From Cryomorphaceae bacterium (GTDB lineage: Bacteria; Bacteroidota; Bacteroidia; Flavobacteriales_D; Parvicellaceae), in the NCBI GenBank assembly GCA_905182525.1, contig CAJJBV010000004.1:62001-126000 (forward strand): 64,000 nucleotides of DNA, read 5' to 3'. The translations under genes were made by a program, and so were the position numbers. The notes under the pieces are model-generated. The model worked only from the letters and a program-made list of their open reading frames with translations, had not been told where the DNA came from and made no database searches. Of this stretch, positions 27,667 to 38,072 are shown piece by piece; the stretch's first letter is position 1; every line of letters starts with the position of its first letter.

Positions 27667-29319
27667 TTATTTCTTTTCTTCAAGTTGGAATTTTAAGTAT
27701 TTAAGTCCAGATCTTACAGAATTGTATGCTTTTTCTTCTGCCAAAGTATTGGGTATTACTTTTAGTTCTTCAAATTGTTTAAATATGTGATCTTTTACGC
27801 CAACTAAAATAACTTCTATTTTTTTCTCTTTAAAGTTTTGAATAACTTCTTCTAGTACGTAAATCCCAGATGCATCTATGTATGGAACATGGGACATGTT
27901 TATAATAACTGCGTCTTTTCCAACTATTGCTTCAGCTTGCTCTTTAAATTGATCTGAAAAACCATAAAAAAGTGGACCATCTAATTCATATTCCATAATT
28001 CTATTTTTAATGGATTCAGGTATTTTCAATTTTTTCTCCATATCGGCAATATCTCCCGATTTACTTTGCTGATCTACCAATTCACCCATTCTTTGCATGA
28101 AGAAGAATGATGACAACACCATTCCTACTCCAACTGCAACAAGAAGATCAACAAATACTGTTAAAACTATAACGAGTAAAAGAACCATGGAGTCACTATT
28201 TTTTAAGCTAAATAGTCTTTTCATTCCTTTGAAGTCTATTATTCCAATTCCTACAGAAATCAATAGTGCTGAAAGAACAGGTTTAGGCACAATTGCTAGA
28301 TATTGTCCCAACCCTAGTAAGACTATTAAAAGAAAAATACCTTTAAAAATCCCACTTAAGTTAGTAGTTCCGTTAGAATTTATATTAGCCACAGTTCCTG
28401 TCGTCGAGCCAGCTCCAGGTATCCCACCAAATAAAGAAGTAAGTAAATTTCCTAATCCCTGACCTATAAGTTCTCGGTTCCCATTATGTTTAGTCTTAGT
28501 TATATTATCAGCTACTACAGAAGTAAGTAAGGTATCAATTGTTCCCAAACCTGCCAAAGTCAAACCGCTTACAATAGCAATGCTAATATCTGCCCAATTG
28601 AAGTTTATAATTCCTTCAATTTTGATTCCAGGTAATTTATTTGGAATATCTCCTATAGTAGAAAACACCCAATGACTTCCCCATTCCGGATTTAAAGACA
28701 TAGAGACTAATGTTCCAACTACTAATGCAATTAAACCAGCTGGCAATTTTTTTGAAATTTTTGGAATAAAATAAATCAGTACCAAAGTCATAAAACCTAA
28801 TATTATAGAGCTCCAGTGGTAATCAACTATTGGAGTATGAAAGTTTAAAATTATATCTATAATATTCCCGGGAGATTCTGATCCTAAAAATGTATGCCAT
28901 TGGAAAAGAATAATAATTATTCCAATTCCGCCCATAAAGCCAGATAAAACAGGATATGATATGTACTTAACATATTGAGCAACCTTAACCAAACCGAATA
29001 AAATTTGAAATACACCGGCTAATGCAAATGACATAATAATTAAGGGAAGTGCTTTTGTTGGATCTTCTGAAAAACCTGCATCTGCAATTATTGTAGCTGC
29101 AACAATTGTCATTGGACCTGTAGGATCACTAATTAGTGTTTTTGTTCCGGCAATTAACGAAGCTGTAATGGCAAGAATAATTGCAGTATATAATCCAGCT
29201 TCTGGCCCCAAACCACTTTGCAATCCAAAAGCAAGTCCCATTGGAAGGGCAATAATAGCAGCAGTTAGTCCACCTGTAAAATCTCCTTTTATGTTAGAAG
29301 TTAAATTCTTTAAGCCCAT
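27667..29319 (-). CDS. SulP-family anion transporter with STAS domain
   Basis: It has a membrane domain of about 10-14 segments with the SulP landmarks FTGGLTAAIIALPMGLAFGL, SDPTGPMTIVAATII and a TLAGLGTIDTLLTSVVADN helix, then a cytosolic STAS domain (DAVIINMSHVPYIDASGIYVL) from about residue 445. At 550 residues it has normal length. SulP members move sulfate, bicarbonate or other anions; the substrate cannot be told here. A single gene between pyrD and the divergent glycosyltransferase operon. Confidence 0.95.
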   Translation of the reverse strand: MGLKNLTSNIKGDFTGGLTAAIIALPMGLAFGLQSGLGPEAGLYTAIILAITASLIAGTKTLISDPTGPMTIVAATIIADAGFSEDPTKALPLIIMSFALAGVFQILFGLVKVAQYVKYISYPVLSGFMGGIGIIIILFQWHTFLGSESPGNIIDIILNFHTPIVDYHWSSIILGFMTLVLIYFIPKISKKLPAGLIALVVGTLVSMSLNPEWGSHWVFSTIGDIPNKLPGIKIEGIINFNWADISIAIVSGLTLAGLGTIDTLLTSVVADNITKTKHNGNRELIGQGLGNLLTSLFGGIPGAGSTTGTVANINSNGTTNLSGIFKGIFLLIVLLGLGQYLAIVPKPVLSALLISVGIGIIDFKGMKRLFSLKNSDSMVLLLVIVLTVFVDLLVAVGVGMVLSSFFFMQRMGELVDQQSKSGDIADMEKKLKIPESIKNRIMEYELDGPLFYGFSDQFKEQAEAIVGKDAVIINMSHVPYIDASGIYVLEEVIQNFKEKKIEVILVGVKDHIFKQFEELKVIPNTLAEEKAYNSVRSGLKYLKFQLEEKK

Positions 29320-29383
29320 GTGAATAAAATATATTTAATTAACGAAAATTTTTAATTTCGCCTAAATTTACTATTTATAATCG

Positions 29384-29391
29384 TAATTTTG
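29384..29391 (+). promoter_or_regulatory. Bacteroidota -7 promoter element for the lipid-sugar operon
   Basis: TAATTTTG matches TAnnTTTG exactly and lies 16 nt before the glycosyltransferase ATG. No clear -33 element is seen. It would drive the four-gene unit down to pepD. Confidence 0.4.
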
Positions 29392-29407
29392 TAACAATTT
29401 ATAATTC

Positions 29408-30148
29408 ATGATTAATTCAAAAAAAATTGTAGTTGTAATGCCTGCATATAATGCGTCAGAAACTCTTGAAAAGACTTATAACGAAATTCCATTTCCTTTA
29501 GTTGATGAAGTTATTTTAGTTGACGACCATGGATCAGACAACACTTATGAAATAGCTAAAAGTCTTGGGATTAATCATGTTATAAGACATGAGTATAACA
29601 AAGGATATGGTGGAAATCAAAAAACTTGTTACGATAAAGCCTTAGAGCTTAAAGCTGATATTGTAGTTATGTTACACCCAGATTACCAATATACTCCAAA
29701 GCTAATTGAGAGTATGTGTTACTTAATTGCAAACGATTTATATCCGGTAGTTTTAGGATCAAGAATATTAGGTAAAGGTGCTTTAAGAGGCGGAATGCCA
29801 ACTTATAAGTACATAGCTAATAGGATTTTAACTCTATTTCAAAATATTTTAATGAATCAAAAACTCTCAGAATACCATACAGGTTTTAGAGCTTTCTCTT
29901 CTGATGTTTTAAAAAACATAAATTATAATAATAATTCAGATGATTTTATTTTTGATAATCAGATGTTAGCACAAATCATGTTTAAAAATTATTTGATTGG
30001 TGAAATTACTTGTCCAACAAAATATTTTGAGGAAGCTTCTTCAATTAATTTTCAAAGAAGTTCTGTCTATGGAATAGGGGTTATAATTACTTCAATAAAA
30101 TACTTCCTAACAAAAACTAAAATCATTAGTTGGAAAATTTTAAAGTAA
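29408..30148 (+). CDS. GT2 glycosyltransferase, dolichyl/polyprenyl-phosphate sugar synthase-like
   Basis: A soluble 246-residue GT-A enzyme of the DPM1/ArnC-like branch. VVVMPAYNASETLEKTYNE, ILVDDHGSDNTYE, NKGYGGNQKT and VMLHPDYQYTP (with the Asp metal site) are clear, as is the GSRILGKGALRGGMP loop. This branch makes polyprenyl-phosphate-linked sugars. Its neighbours are a PAP2 phosphatase and an ArnT-like transferase, so a matched donor-making and donor-using pair is likely. Confidence 0.92.
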   Translation: MINSKKIVVVMPAYNASETLEKTYNEIPFPLVDEVILVDDHGSDNTYEIAKSLGINHVIRHEYNKGYGGNQKTCYDKALELKADIVVMLHPDYQYTPKLIESMCYLIANDLYPVVLGSRILGKGALRGGMPTYKYIANRILTLFQNILMNQKLSEYHTGFRAFSSDVLKNINYNNNSDDFIFDNQMLAQIMFKNYLIGEITCPTKYFEEASSINFQRSSVYGIGVIITSIKYFLTKTKIISWKILK

Positions 30149-30152
30149 TTTA

Positions 30153-30803
30153 ATGAAATCAAAACTTATAGATAATATAACTCAATACCATTGGTTTCTT
30201 TGGCTATTTTTAATTGTATTGAGTTCTTTTTTTTTATTTAACTATGGAAATCATGAATTTTCATTACTCGTCAATCAAAATCACAACGAGGTATTAGATT
30301 TTTTTTTTAAATACGTAACCTATCTTGGCGACGGAGCTTTTGTTTTTGTCATGGCATTTATTTTTTTATTTATTAAAAAAGAAGTTGGAATTTCAGCTTT
30401 AATTTCTCTATTGATTACGACTATATTTGTTACAATTTTAAAACGAGGAATTTACTCTACTGAATTTAGACCATGCTATCATTTTAAAAGTTTGATTGAT
30501 AACGGAACCTGGAACTTAGTTGAAGGAATAGAACTTCATATAAAATATTCTTTCCCAAGTGGTCATACAGCATCGGCATTTTGTATTTTAATAAGTATGT
30601 GTTTTTTATTAAACAATAATTTTTATTCATTTTTAATGGTAGGAGTTGCTTTTATTATAGGTTTTTCTAGAATTTATTTATCGCAACATTTTTTAATTGA
30701 TGTAATTATAGGCGCAATAATTGGATCTTTAATTCCACTTTTTACACATATTTACATACAGCCAATCATTTCTAGAAAAATTTTAAAAAGAAAAATAGAA
30801 TGA
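30153..30803 (+). CDS. PAP2-family membrane phosphatase
   Basis: A polytopic protein of 216 residues with the lipid-phosphatase signature: a basic-RP site (KRGIYSTEFRP, with two more residues between Lys and Arg-Pro than the textbook spacing), SFPSGHTAS, and SRIYLSQHFLIDV. Relatives dephosphorylate undecaprenyl diphosphate or remove lipid A phosphates (LpxE/LpxF-like). Position between a lipid-sugar synthase and an ArnT-like transferase favours lipid A or carrier-lipid remodelling. The next gene overlaps its stop by 4 nt. Confidence 0.93.
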   Translation: MKSKLIDNITQYHWFLWLFLIVLSSFFLFNYGNHEFSLLVNQNHNEVLDFFFKYVTYLGDGAFVFVMAFIFLFIKKEVGISALISLLITTIFVTILKRGIYSTEFRPCYHFKSLIDNGTWNLVEGIELHIKYSFPSGHTASAFCILISMCFLLNNNFYSFLMVGVAFIIGFSRIYLSQHFLIDVIIGAIIGSLIPLFTHIYIQPIISRKILKRKIE

Positions 30804-32509
30804 AAATATTCCGGCTAAATTTTAAACCTATTTTATTTTTTTTATTTTACGTCTGTATTTTAATACTTCCAACTTTAGGATGTTTTAATTTGTTTGATTG
30901 GGACGAAATTAATTTTGCAGAATCTTCTAGAGAAATGTTGGTTTCAAGTAATTTTTCACAAGTGATGATAAATTTTGAACCATTTCATGAAAAACCACCC
31001 TTATTTTTTTGGCTGCAAGTTTTATCAATGAAGATTTTTGGAATTGGAAGCTTTGCTGCAAGATTCCCAAATGCTTTACTTTGCATTATTTTACCTGTTG
31101 TGATTTATGATATTGGTCGCCGTTTAAAGAATGCAACTTTTGGTTGGATTTGGTCTATAATTTTTATAAGTGGATTTTTGCCTAACTTATATTTCAGAAC
31201 AGGGATAATTGATCCAATTTTTAATTTATTTATTTTTCTTTCAATTTATTTTTTCTATAAATATTTTAATTCCTTAAAATTAAATAATATTCTTTTTTCA
31301 GGTTTGTTTTCTGGATTAGCTATTCTTACTAAGGGTCCTGTAGGGCTATTAATTGTACTAATTACAGTACTTATTTATTTTGTGTTATTAAGAAAAAATA
31401 TTTCGCTCAAACATATTCTTTCTTTTATAATAATCGTTGTTTTAGTTTCTTCGCCGTGGTATTTATTAGAACTTATAAATAAAGGGCCATGGTTTATTGT
31501 TGAATTTATTCAATATCAATTGGAATTATTCTCTAAGCCTGTAGCTGGCCATAGTCAGCCGCTGTACTATCATTTTTTAGTTGTTTTAATTGGTTGTTTT
31601 CCATTCTCTTTCTATGGGTTGAAAAACTCTTTTAGAGACTCTGGTTTCGGTATAGATTTTGAAAAAATGATGAGAATTTTATTGTGGGTAGTTTTAATTC
31701 TCTTTACAATCGTAACTACTAAAATTGCTCATTACTCATCAATGGCTTATTTACCATTATCTTTTTTAGCTTCAATTGAACTTTTTAAAATTTATAACGG
31801 GAAAAAGTTTAATAGTTTCTTAAAATATTCTTTGATAATCGTAGGGAGTTTTATAGGTCTAATTTTAATGAGTGCTTTATTTGTTATAATTAATCACAAA
31901 GACCTTATTCTTACTATTGTTAAAGATTCAAATACTCAATATTTATTGCAGAATCAAATGCAATGGCTAGGTTGGGAATGGTTAATACCAGTTTTAATTA
32001 TTGTAGGAAGCTTATTTTCTTGTCTTTTTTTAAACTCTAGATTAATACCTTCCTTAATTTTATATTCAATTGCCATGGGATTAAATTTTTCTCTTTTATG
32101 TAAATTTGTTGTTCCAAATATTGAAAATGTTATTCAGGGCTCGGCAGTATCTTTTTATGAAGATATTTCATCAGAAAAAAAATATCTAACTACTGTGGGT
32201 TTTAAAAGCTATGCTCATTATTTCTATTCCAAAATTGACCTTTTGGACTCCAAGGATAGTTTATATAATGCAAAAAAAAAGATATTAAAAACAAATTTTA
32301 ATTCTCTTTCGCTCAATGAGCTTAGTAGTGAAGATAAAACAAGATTCAATAATTATGTACTTAGTTGGTATATTAACGGAAATATTGATAGACCAGTTTA
32401 TTTTGCTACAAAAAAAAATAAAATAAATTCACAATTAGAAGCCGCTAAAAACTTAATCGTTATTAAAGATTTTGGAGGATTTAAATTTTATAAAAGAGAA
32501 TTGAAATGA
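30800..32509 (+). CDS. ArnT-like GT-C glycosyltransferase
   Basis: A large integral membrane enzyme of 569 residues with about 12 helices and a C-terminal outer domain. The N-terminal periplasmic loop has the catalytic acid motif FDWDEINFAESSREM, then FEPFHEKPPLFFWLQ, as in ArnT/PMT-type transferases that use polyprenyl-phosphate sugars and modify lipid A or proteins. Coupled by 4-nt overlaps to PAP2 upstream and pepD downstream. The sugar and acceptor are unknown. Confidence 0.92.
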   Translation: MKIFRLNFKPILFFLFYVCILILPTLGCFNLFDWDEINFAESSREMLVSSNFSQVMINFEPFHEKPPLFFWLQVLSMKIFGIGSFAARFPNALLCIILPVVIYDIGRRLKNATFGWIWSIIFISGFLPNLYFRTGIIDPIFNLFIFLSIYFFYKYFNSLKLNNILFSGLFSGLAILTKGPVGLLIVLITVLIYFVLLRKNISLKHILSFIIIVVLVSSPWYLLELINKGPWFIVEFIQYQLELFSKPVAGHSQPLYYHFLVVLIGCFPFSFYGLKNSFRDSGFGIDFEKMMRILLWVVLILFTIVTTKIAHYSSMAYLPLSFLASIELFKIYNGKKFNSFLKYSLIIVGSFIGLILMSALFVIINHKDLILTIVKDSNTQYLLQNQMQWLGWEWLIPVLIIVGSLFSCLFLNSRLIPSLILYSIAMGLNFSLLCKFVVPNIENVIQGSAVSFYEDISSEKKYLTTVGFKSYAHYFYSKIDLLDSKDSLYNAKKKILKTNFNSLSLNELSSEDKTRFNNYVLSWYINGNIDRPVYFATKKNKINSQLEAAKNLIVIKDFGGFKFYKRELK

Positions 32510-33948
32510 AAGTAAGAGATTTATCACCAAGAAAAATATGGAATAATTTTGAAGATTTAAATGCTGTTCCAAGACCCTCTAAAAACGAGGAGCGAGTTAT
32601 TGAATTTATTAAAAATTTCGGATTAGCCCTTGGCTTAATTACCTATGTTGATCCATCTGGAAATGTGATAATTAAAAAGCCTGCTTCTCAGGGGATGGAG
32701 AGTAGAAAAACCATTATTATTCAGAGTCATTTAGATATGGTTCATCAAAAAAATGCAGATAAGGAATTTGATTTTTTTAATCAGGGAATTCAAAGTTATA
32801 TAGATGGAGATTGGGTTACAGCCGATGGCACTACTCTTGGCGCTGATAACGGAATGGGTGTTGCAACTATTATGACACTTTTAGCTAGTGATGATATTGA
32901 TCATCCTGCTTTAGAAGCTTTATTTACTATTGATGAAGAAACTGGAATGACAGGAGCTTTTGAGTTAGAAAAGGGAATATTAGATGGTGAGATATTATTA
33001 AACTTAGATACTGAAGACGATGATGAGTTTAGTATTGGATGTGCTGGTGGAATTGATACAAACACCTCAAAAATATATACGCAAGAAAAGATTTCTAAAG
33101 GTATTGGTCTTGAAGTTGTTGTCAAAGGTTTAAAGGGAGGGCATTCAGGAATGGATATACATCTAGAAAGAGGAAATGCCAATAAAATAATGAATAGAAT
33201 TCTAAATCTAGCAGTAGAATATAATCTTCAAATTTCTCAAATTGATGGAGGAAGTTTAAGAAATGCAATTCCTAGAGAATCTTTTTCTATAATTTCTATT
33301 AATGATGAAGGTTTTTTAAATAAACTAGATATTCTTGCAGCAGATATTAAGAATGAGTATATAAAATCGGAACCCAATTTAGTAATTGAATTAAATAATA
33401 TTGACTCTCTTTCCATGGGACTTTCAATTATTGATTCGAAAGAAGTCGTAGATACAGTATATTCTGTATTTAATGGAGTTTATAAAATGAGCCAATCTAT
33501 TGAAGGGTTAGTAGAAACCTCCTCTTCATTAGCAAGAGTAATATTAAAAGATGGAAGTTTTGTGACTCAAAGTTTACAAAGAAGTTCTGTAGATAGTTCA
33601 AAATTAGATGTTGCTAGAACGGTTGGATCTTCATTTGTAAATATTGGAGCCGAAGTTGAACATACAGGTTCTTACCCTGGATGGGCACCCAATTCGAATT
33701 CTGAAATTCTTGATATTATGGTTTCATTATACAAGAAAATGTTTAAATCTGATCCTAAAGTTCAAGCATGTCATGCTGGTTTAGAATGTGGAATATTAAA
33801 CGAGAGATATCCAGGACTAGATATGATATCTTTCGGACCAACTATTAAAAACCCCCATTCCCCAGATGAGAAGGTTCATATAAAATCAGTTCAAAAGTTT
33901 TGGGATTTGTTAATTGAAGTACTTAAACAAATTCCTTTGAAAAATTAA
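32506..33948 (+). CDS. pepD: Aminoacyl-histidine dipeptidase (PepD-like, M20 family)
   Basis: A zinc dipeptidase of 480 residues. QSHLDMVHQKN (first metal ligand His), TLGADNGMGVATIM, ALFTIDEETGMTGAFEL (catalytic Glu pair), and NLDTEDDDEFSIGCAGG match PepD. The C-terminus HAGLECGILNERYPGLDM and PHSPDEKVHIKSV complete the site. It shares a 4-nt overlap with the ArnT-like gene although its role is peptide use. Its stop overlaps the convergent DUF5686 gene by 4 nt. Confidence 0.96.
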   Translation: MKVRDLSPRKIWNNFEDLNAVPRPSKNEERVIEFIKNFGLALGLITYVDPSGNVIIKKPASQGMESRKTIIIQSHLDMVHQKNADKEFDFFNQGIQSYIDGDWVTADGTTLGADNGMGVATIMTLLASDDIDHPALEALFTIDEETGMTGAFELEKGILDGEILLNLDTEDDDEFSIGCAGGIDTNTSKIYTQEKISKGIGLEVVVKGLKGGHSGMDIHLERGNANKIMNRILNLAVEYNLQISQIDGGSLRNAIPRESFSIISINDEGFLNKLDILAADIKNEYIKSEPNLVIELNNIDSLSMGLSIIDSKEVVDTVYSVFNGVYKMSQSIEGLVETSSSLARVILKDGSFVTQSLQRSSVDSSKLDVARTVGSSFVNIGAEVEHTGSYPGWAPNSNSEILDIMVSLYKKMFKSDPKVQACHAGLECGILNERYPGLDMISFGPTIKNPHSPDEKVHIKSVQKFWDLLIEVLKQIPLKN

Positions 33949-36500
33949 TAATCCCATTGATTATTAAATGAGTTATAAGCATTAGCTCCAAGTTTTATTT
34001 CTGATTGAATACCATTTTTAGAATTAATTGAAGTTGATAAGAAAATTCCAAATTTAACTAGGCCACCAAAAATTCTAAATGGTCTAGATATTCCAATAAA
34101 AGTTTCTAAATGTGTAAAGTCTTGATCAGTAATAATTAAAGTTGACAAACCGGTAGATAACTGTAATCCTAGTTTACTTATTAAAGGTAATTTATTAAAA
34201 ACATTCCCATCAAAACTATGGACATAATTCCCTCTTAAAAATGAATTTTTTGTAAAAAGAGTATTTCCCAAAAGCTGAGATGAAGAAAGCGGATTACTAA
34301 AAAATCCTCTGTCAGAACCTCTAAAATACTTCCATTCAACAATTCTTAAGTTTTTTTTATTTACAAATGCTCCTGTTTGAATATTCCACTTAGATTTCCC
34401 TAAATGTGGTATAGTAAATTCATCATTAATACCAAGTTCTAAATAATCAAAATTCACTTCGCTTTTAAATAGATTAGGAATACCTTTCTTATATATGAAA
34501 TTCACAGTTGGATATTTAGTTCCAACAACAATTTTCTTATTTTTTTTGTAATAAAATTTTTGAAATGGCAGCCAAGTTAGCTGAATTCTAGTTTCTGATT
34601 TTCTGTAAGAATCAAACTTTATTGGGGATAGCTCTAAAATTGAATCAATAGATTCTGTAAATAAGTCACTATTTAAATCTAAATTATCAATAGGGGTTTG
34701 ATTAGTATATTGAAATTTAACTTCTCCATAAATACCATTTAATAGCTCTGTTCTATATCCAGTTTCTATATTTTGGGATCTAACATAGTTACTTCTTGAA
34801 AATGCAGTTACAATCGAAGGATTTCTATTAATAGCTTTGTACTGATCTCCAATTCCTAATGAAAATTGTTTGTATTTTTTATCATTTGTAATAATAGAAA
34901 TATTAGTAGATCCTTTAAAATCTTTATTTGCTAAACCATAATCTAGATTATTTCTAGTAGCAATCTTATATTTTTCGTTAATATTTTGACTATAATTAAA
35001 ACCAAGGTTGTGTCTATAGCCACCTATACCTAAAAAGTTAAATTGAGATACAACTGGCCATATGTAAAATGAGTATCCTTTATATCTATTTTTTTTTCCA
35101 ATTCCTTCCCATAGAATATTTGACCAAGTTATTTTATTGTATATACTGTCTTGTTCTAAGGCATATTCTTCGCTTTGATAGTAATCTCTTAAACTATCTG
35201 TATAGTTGATGTATTCTATTTCATTTTTTTTTAAATCAAGCTGTCTTATACTTTTCCATTTTTGATTAGAAATTTTCTCAGACGAATCACTAAAGTATTT
35301 TACTTGATTTTTTTTAAATTCAGTAGGAAGATCCTTTAAAAACTTAAAATTTTTATTAACTGTGACAGAGTTTCCTAAAATCTTATAAATTTCCTCTCTT
35401 ATTGTATAATCTATAACTTTTCTTTTAATTAAATTCTGATCTTCATATTGCTCATAATTTTGAATGACATGAAAATTTTTGATATTAAATTCTGATTGTA
35501 AAGGACCGCTTAATTCTAATTCTATAGATTTCAATAAAAAGGTACTGTCTTGAACAAACAATACCCCTTTTAATAATGGTTCATTTTTAAATCTTGGTGT
35601 GATTTTAATTTTGTGAATTTTAAAGGAATCTTCTTGAGGAATAAATCCTAAATAATCGTATTTATAATAGGTTCTAGATCCAGGAGATAAAGGAGATACT
35701 ATTGGTTTATTAGCAATTTGAATTGGGATATTATTTTTATATAAATCAAATTCTATTTCAGATAATTTTATAAGATAATCGTATTTATCATCAACTTCAT
35801 ACTCAGGAGTTATATTGTATTCCCCAAAATCTTCAAACGATTGAATTATTACAAAATCTTGCTCTTTTTTTGTGTCTGCAAAATCATGGTATCCATCATA
35901 TGACCAATAATTAAAACCATTTATTTTATATAAATCCCCATAAGATTCTACGAATTTAAGAACATCATTTTTAAAATTAATAGATTTAGAAGTGTCTAAT
36001 TGCCATAATTCAATAGTATCTTTTCTTTGAAGTTTAAATTGTCTTTTTTCAATAGTATTTTTTGAATATTCTTTACAAGAAAAATCTTTTTCAACGTAGT
36101 TTTTTTTTGTTTTTTTCACTTTTTCAAGTATTTCAAGAGCTTTGTTCTTAGTATTTGAAACTACCTCATACTCAATTAAATCTTGATCGTTTTCAAAAAG
36201 AATCACATTAATTATTTTTGGTTTTTCTGTAAGATTTATTGATTTCTCTTCATTTCTAAAGCCGATATAGCTATAAATAATGGTGTGATTTCCAGGCTCT
36301 AGTTCTATAAAATATTCTCCAAAAGCATTAGAACTAACCCCGTAAGTAGTATTTTTAATATATATTGACGCAAATGGTAAAGGTTCTCCATTTTTATCAG
36401 AAATTACTCCACTAATGTGATTGGAAAACCCTAAAATTGGAAGTAAAAAACTTATGAATAGTATTAAAAAATAATTGTATAAATTAGATGTAGTAATCAT
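33945..36500 (-). CDS. DUF5686 outer-membrane protein with CarboxypepD_reg-like domain
   Basis: After a signal peptide (LILFISFLLPILGFSNH) there is a carboxypeptidase-regulatory-like domain (SGVISDKNGEPLPFASIYIK, SNAFGEYFIELEPGNHTI) and then about 700 residues of the DUF5686 beta-barrel type with many Tyr/Asn strands. In related proteins the first domain resembles that of TonB-dependent receptors, but no plug is seen. Function unknown; probably an outer-membrane surface protein. A 14-bp palindrome (36502-36515) lies directly before its ATG. Confidence 0.9.
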   Translation of the reverse strand: MITTSNLYNYFLILFISFLLPILGFSNHISGVISDKNGEPLPFASIYIKNTTYGVSSNAFGEYFIELEPGNHTIIYSYIGFRNEEKSINLTEKPKIINVILFENDQDLIEYEVVSNTKNKALEILEKVKKTKKNYVEKDFSCKEYSKNTIEKRQFKLQRKDTIELWQLDTSKSINFKNDVLKFVESYGDLYKINGFNYWSYDGYHDFADTKKEQDFVIIQSFEDFGEYNITPEYEVDDKYDYLIKLSEIEFDLYKNNIPIQIANKPIVSPLSPGSRTYYKYDYLGFIPQEDSFKIHKIKITPRFKNEPLLKGVLFVQDSTFLLKSIELELSGPLQSEFNIKNFHVIQNYEQYEDQNLIKRKVIDYTIREEIYKILGNSVTVNKNFKFLKDLPTEFKKNQVKYFSDSSEKISNQKWKSIRQLDLKKNEIEYINYTDSLRDYYQSEEYALEQDSIYNKITWSNILWEGIGKKNRYKGYSFYIWPVVSQFNFLGIGGYRHNLGFNYSQNINEKYKIATRNNLDYGLANKDFKGSTNISIITNDKKYKQFSLGIGDQYKAINRNPSIVTAFSRSNYVRSQNIETGYRTELLNGIYGEVKFQYTNQTPIDNLDLNSDLFTESIDSILELSPIKFDSYRKSETRIQLTWLPFQKFYYKKNKKIVVGTKYPTVNFIYKKGIPNLFKSEVNFDYLELGINDEFTIPHLGKSKWNIQTGAFVNKKNLRIVEWKYFRGSDRGFFSNPLSSSQLLGNTLFTKNSFLRGNYVHSFDGNVFNKLPLISKLGLQLSTGLSTLIITDQDFTHLETFIGISRPFRIFGGLVKFGIFLSTSINSKNGIQSEIKLGANAYNSFNNQWDY

Positions 36501-36571
36501 GAGTTTTTAAAAACTAAAAATTATTAAGATTATCTCAGAAAATATATCAAATTTGCGTAAAATTAATTGAA

Positions 36572-37387
36572 ATGTCTACACACAAAGATATAAAAAGGGT
36601 AACCACTCATGTTCTTCAAGAAATGAAGAGGAAAAATGAGAAAATCTCCATGCTTACCGCCTACGATTATTCAATTGCTAAAATTGTCGATGAATCTGGT
36701 ATTGACGTTGTTTTAGTTGGAGATTCTGCTTCAAACGTTATGGCTGGTCATGAAACAACTTTGCCTATAACTCTTGACCAGATGATTTATCATGCCTCAT
36801 CTGTAATTCGAGCTATAAATAGATCTTTAGTTGTTGTTGATCTTCCGTTTGGAAATTATCAAGGAGATTCTAGAGAAGCCTTAAGGTCTGCAATTAGAAT
36901 TATGAAAGAAGCTGAGGCTCACTCTGTAAAACTAGAAGGTGGTAAAGAAATTATAGAGTCAGTTGAAAGAATACTTTCTGCTGGGATTCCTGTAATGGGA
37001 CATTTAGGATTAACTCCGCAATCAATTTATAAGTTTGGAACTTATACTGTAAGAGCCAAGGAAGAGGCTGAGGCAAATGAACTTATTAAGGATGCTCTTC
37101 TTTTACAAAAAGCTGGTTGTTTTGCTATAATTTTAGAAAAAGTACCAGCTAAATTGGCTACAACTGTTGCAAAAAAATTAGAAATTCCTGTCATTGGAAT
37201 TGGAGCTGGAGGAGGTGTAGATGGTCAAGTATTAGTCCTTCATGACATGTTGGGAATCACTCAAGAGTTTTCTCCCAGATTTCTAAGAAGATACCATAAT
37301 TTACATCAAGAAATTTTAAAAGCTTGTAGCAACTTTAAAAAAGATGTAAAATCTCAAGATTTCCCAAATGAAAAAGAGCAGTACTAG
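36572..37387 (+). CDS. panB: 3-methyl-2-oxobutanoate hydroxymethyltransferase
   Basis: First step of pantothenate synthesis (ketopantoate from 2-oxoisovalerate). [40 protein letters not shown] (metal site), [24 protein letters not shown], and [15 protein letters not shown] are in order. Length 271 residues. It overlaps the RluA-type gene by 20 nt. panB next to this pseudouridine synthase is a common flavobacterial pairing. Confidence 0.97.
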   Translation: MSTHKDIKRVTTHVLQEMKRKNEKISMLTAYDYSIAKIVDESGIDVVLVGDSASNVMAGHETTLPITLDQMIYHASSVIRAINRSLVVVDLPFGNYQGDSREALRSAIRIMKEAEAHSVKLEGGKEIIESVERILSAGIPVMGHLGLTPQSIYKFGTYTVRAKEEAEANELIKDALLLQKAGCFAIILEKVPAKLATTVAKKLEIPVIGIGAGGGVDGQVLVLHDMLGITQEFSPRFLRRYHNLHQEILKACSNFKKDVKSQDFPNEKEQY

Positions 37388-38072
37388 TTTGAGTTTCACA
37401 GTCTTATTTGAAGACAACCATCTTATTGCTGTTAAAAAAATTTCAGGTGATATTATACAATCAGATAAGACTGGAGATATTACTTTAGCTGAAAACGTTA
37501 AACTATATATCAAAAAAAAGTATAATAAACCTGGTGAAGTTTTTCTTGGCATTATTCATAGAATTGATAGACCTGTTGGTGGAGTAGTAGTTTTTGCTAG
37601 AACCTCTAAATCTCTTTCTAGAATGAATGCATTATTTAGAGATAAAGAAGTTAAAAAAGAATACTGGGCTATTGTTGAAGAAAAACCACCTTTTGAAGAA
37701 GGCGAACTTACTAACTGGCTAAAAAAAAATCAGGAAAAAAACAAATCAAGAGCTTATGATCAAGAAGTTAAAGAGAGTAAGAAAGCCATTTTAAAATATA
37801 AATTAATTGGAAGAAGTAAAAATTATTACTATTTACAAATAAATCCTCTAACTGGCCGTCATCACCAAATTAGGGTTCAGCTAAGCCATTTGGGTTGTAA
37901 AATAAAAGGAGATGTTAAGTATGGAGCTAAAAGAACTAATAAAGATGGTAGCATTCACCTTTTAGCAAGATCTATTACTTTTTTACATCCTGTTAAAAAA
38001 ACAGAGTTAACTATTGTAGCAAATCCCTCAATAGATCCGCTATGGGATGAGTTTTTAAATTTAAGTAAATAG
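37368..38072 (+). CDS. RluA-family RNA pseudouridine synthase
   Basis: A 234-residue pseudouridine synthase without an S4 domain. [20 protein letters not shown], the catalytic Asp motif [18 protein letters not shown], and [18 protein letters not shown] are all present. The target uridine is unknown. It is translated from an ATG inside the end of panB. Its stop directly abuts the stop of convergent ridA. Confidence 0.95.
   Translation: MKKSSTSLSFTVLFEDNHLIAVKKISGDIIQSDKTGDITLAENVKLYIKKKYNKPGEVFLGIIHRIDRPVGGVVVFARTSKSLSRMNALFRDKEVKKEYWAIVEEKPPFEEGELTNWLKKNQEKNKSRAYDQEVKESKKAILKYKLIGRSKNYYYLQINPLTGRHHQIRVQLSHLGCKIKGDVKYGAKRTNKDGSIHLLARSITFLHPVKKTELTIVANPSIDPLWDEFLNLSK

Noticed and set aside
28097-28462. 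A 121-codon open frame on the plus strand inside the SulP gene
   Set aside because: It is the antisense of a clearly conserved transporter, has low-complexity Thr/Pro/Lys composition and no start-region signals. The same reasoning removes antisense frames at 2595-2789, 20813-21172, 26769-27059, 32901-33182, 48029-48280 and 52264-52544.
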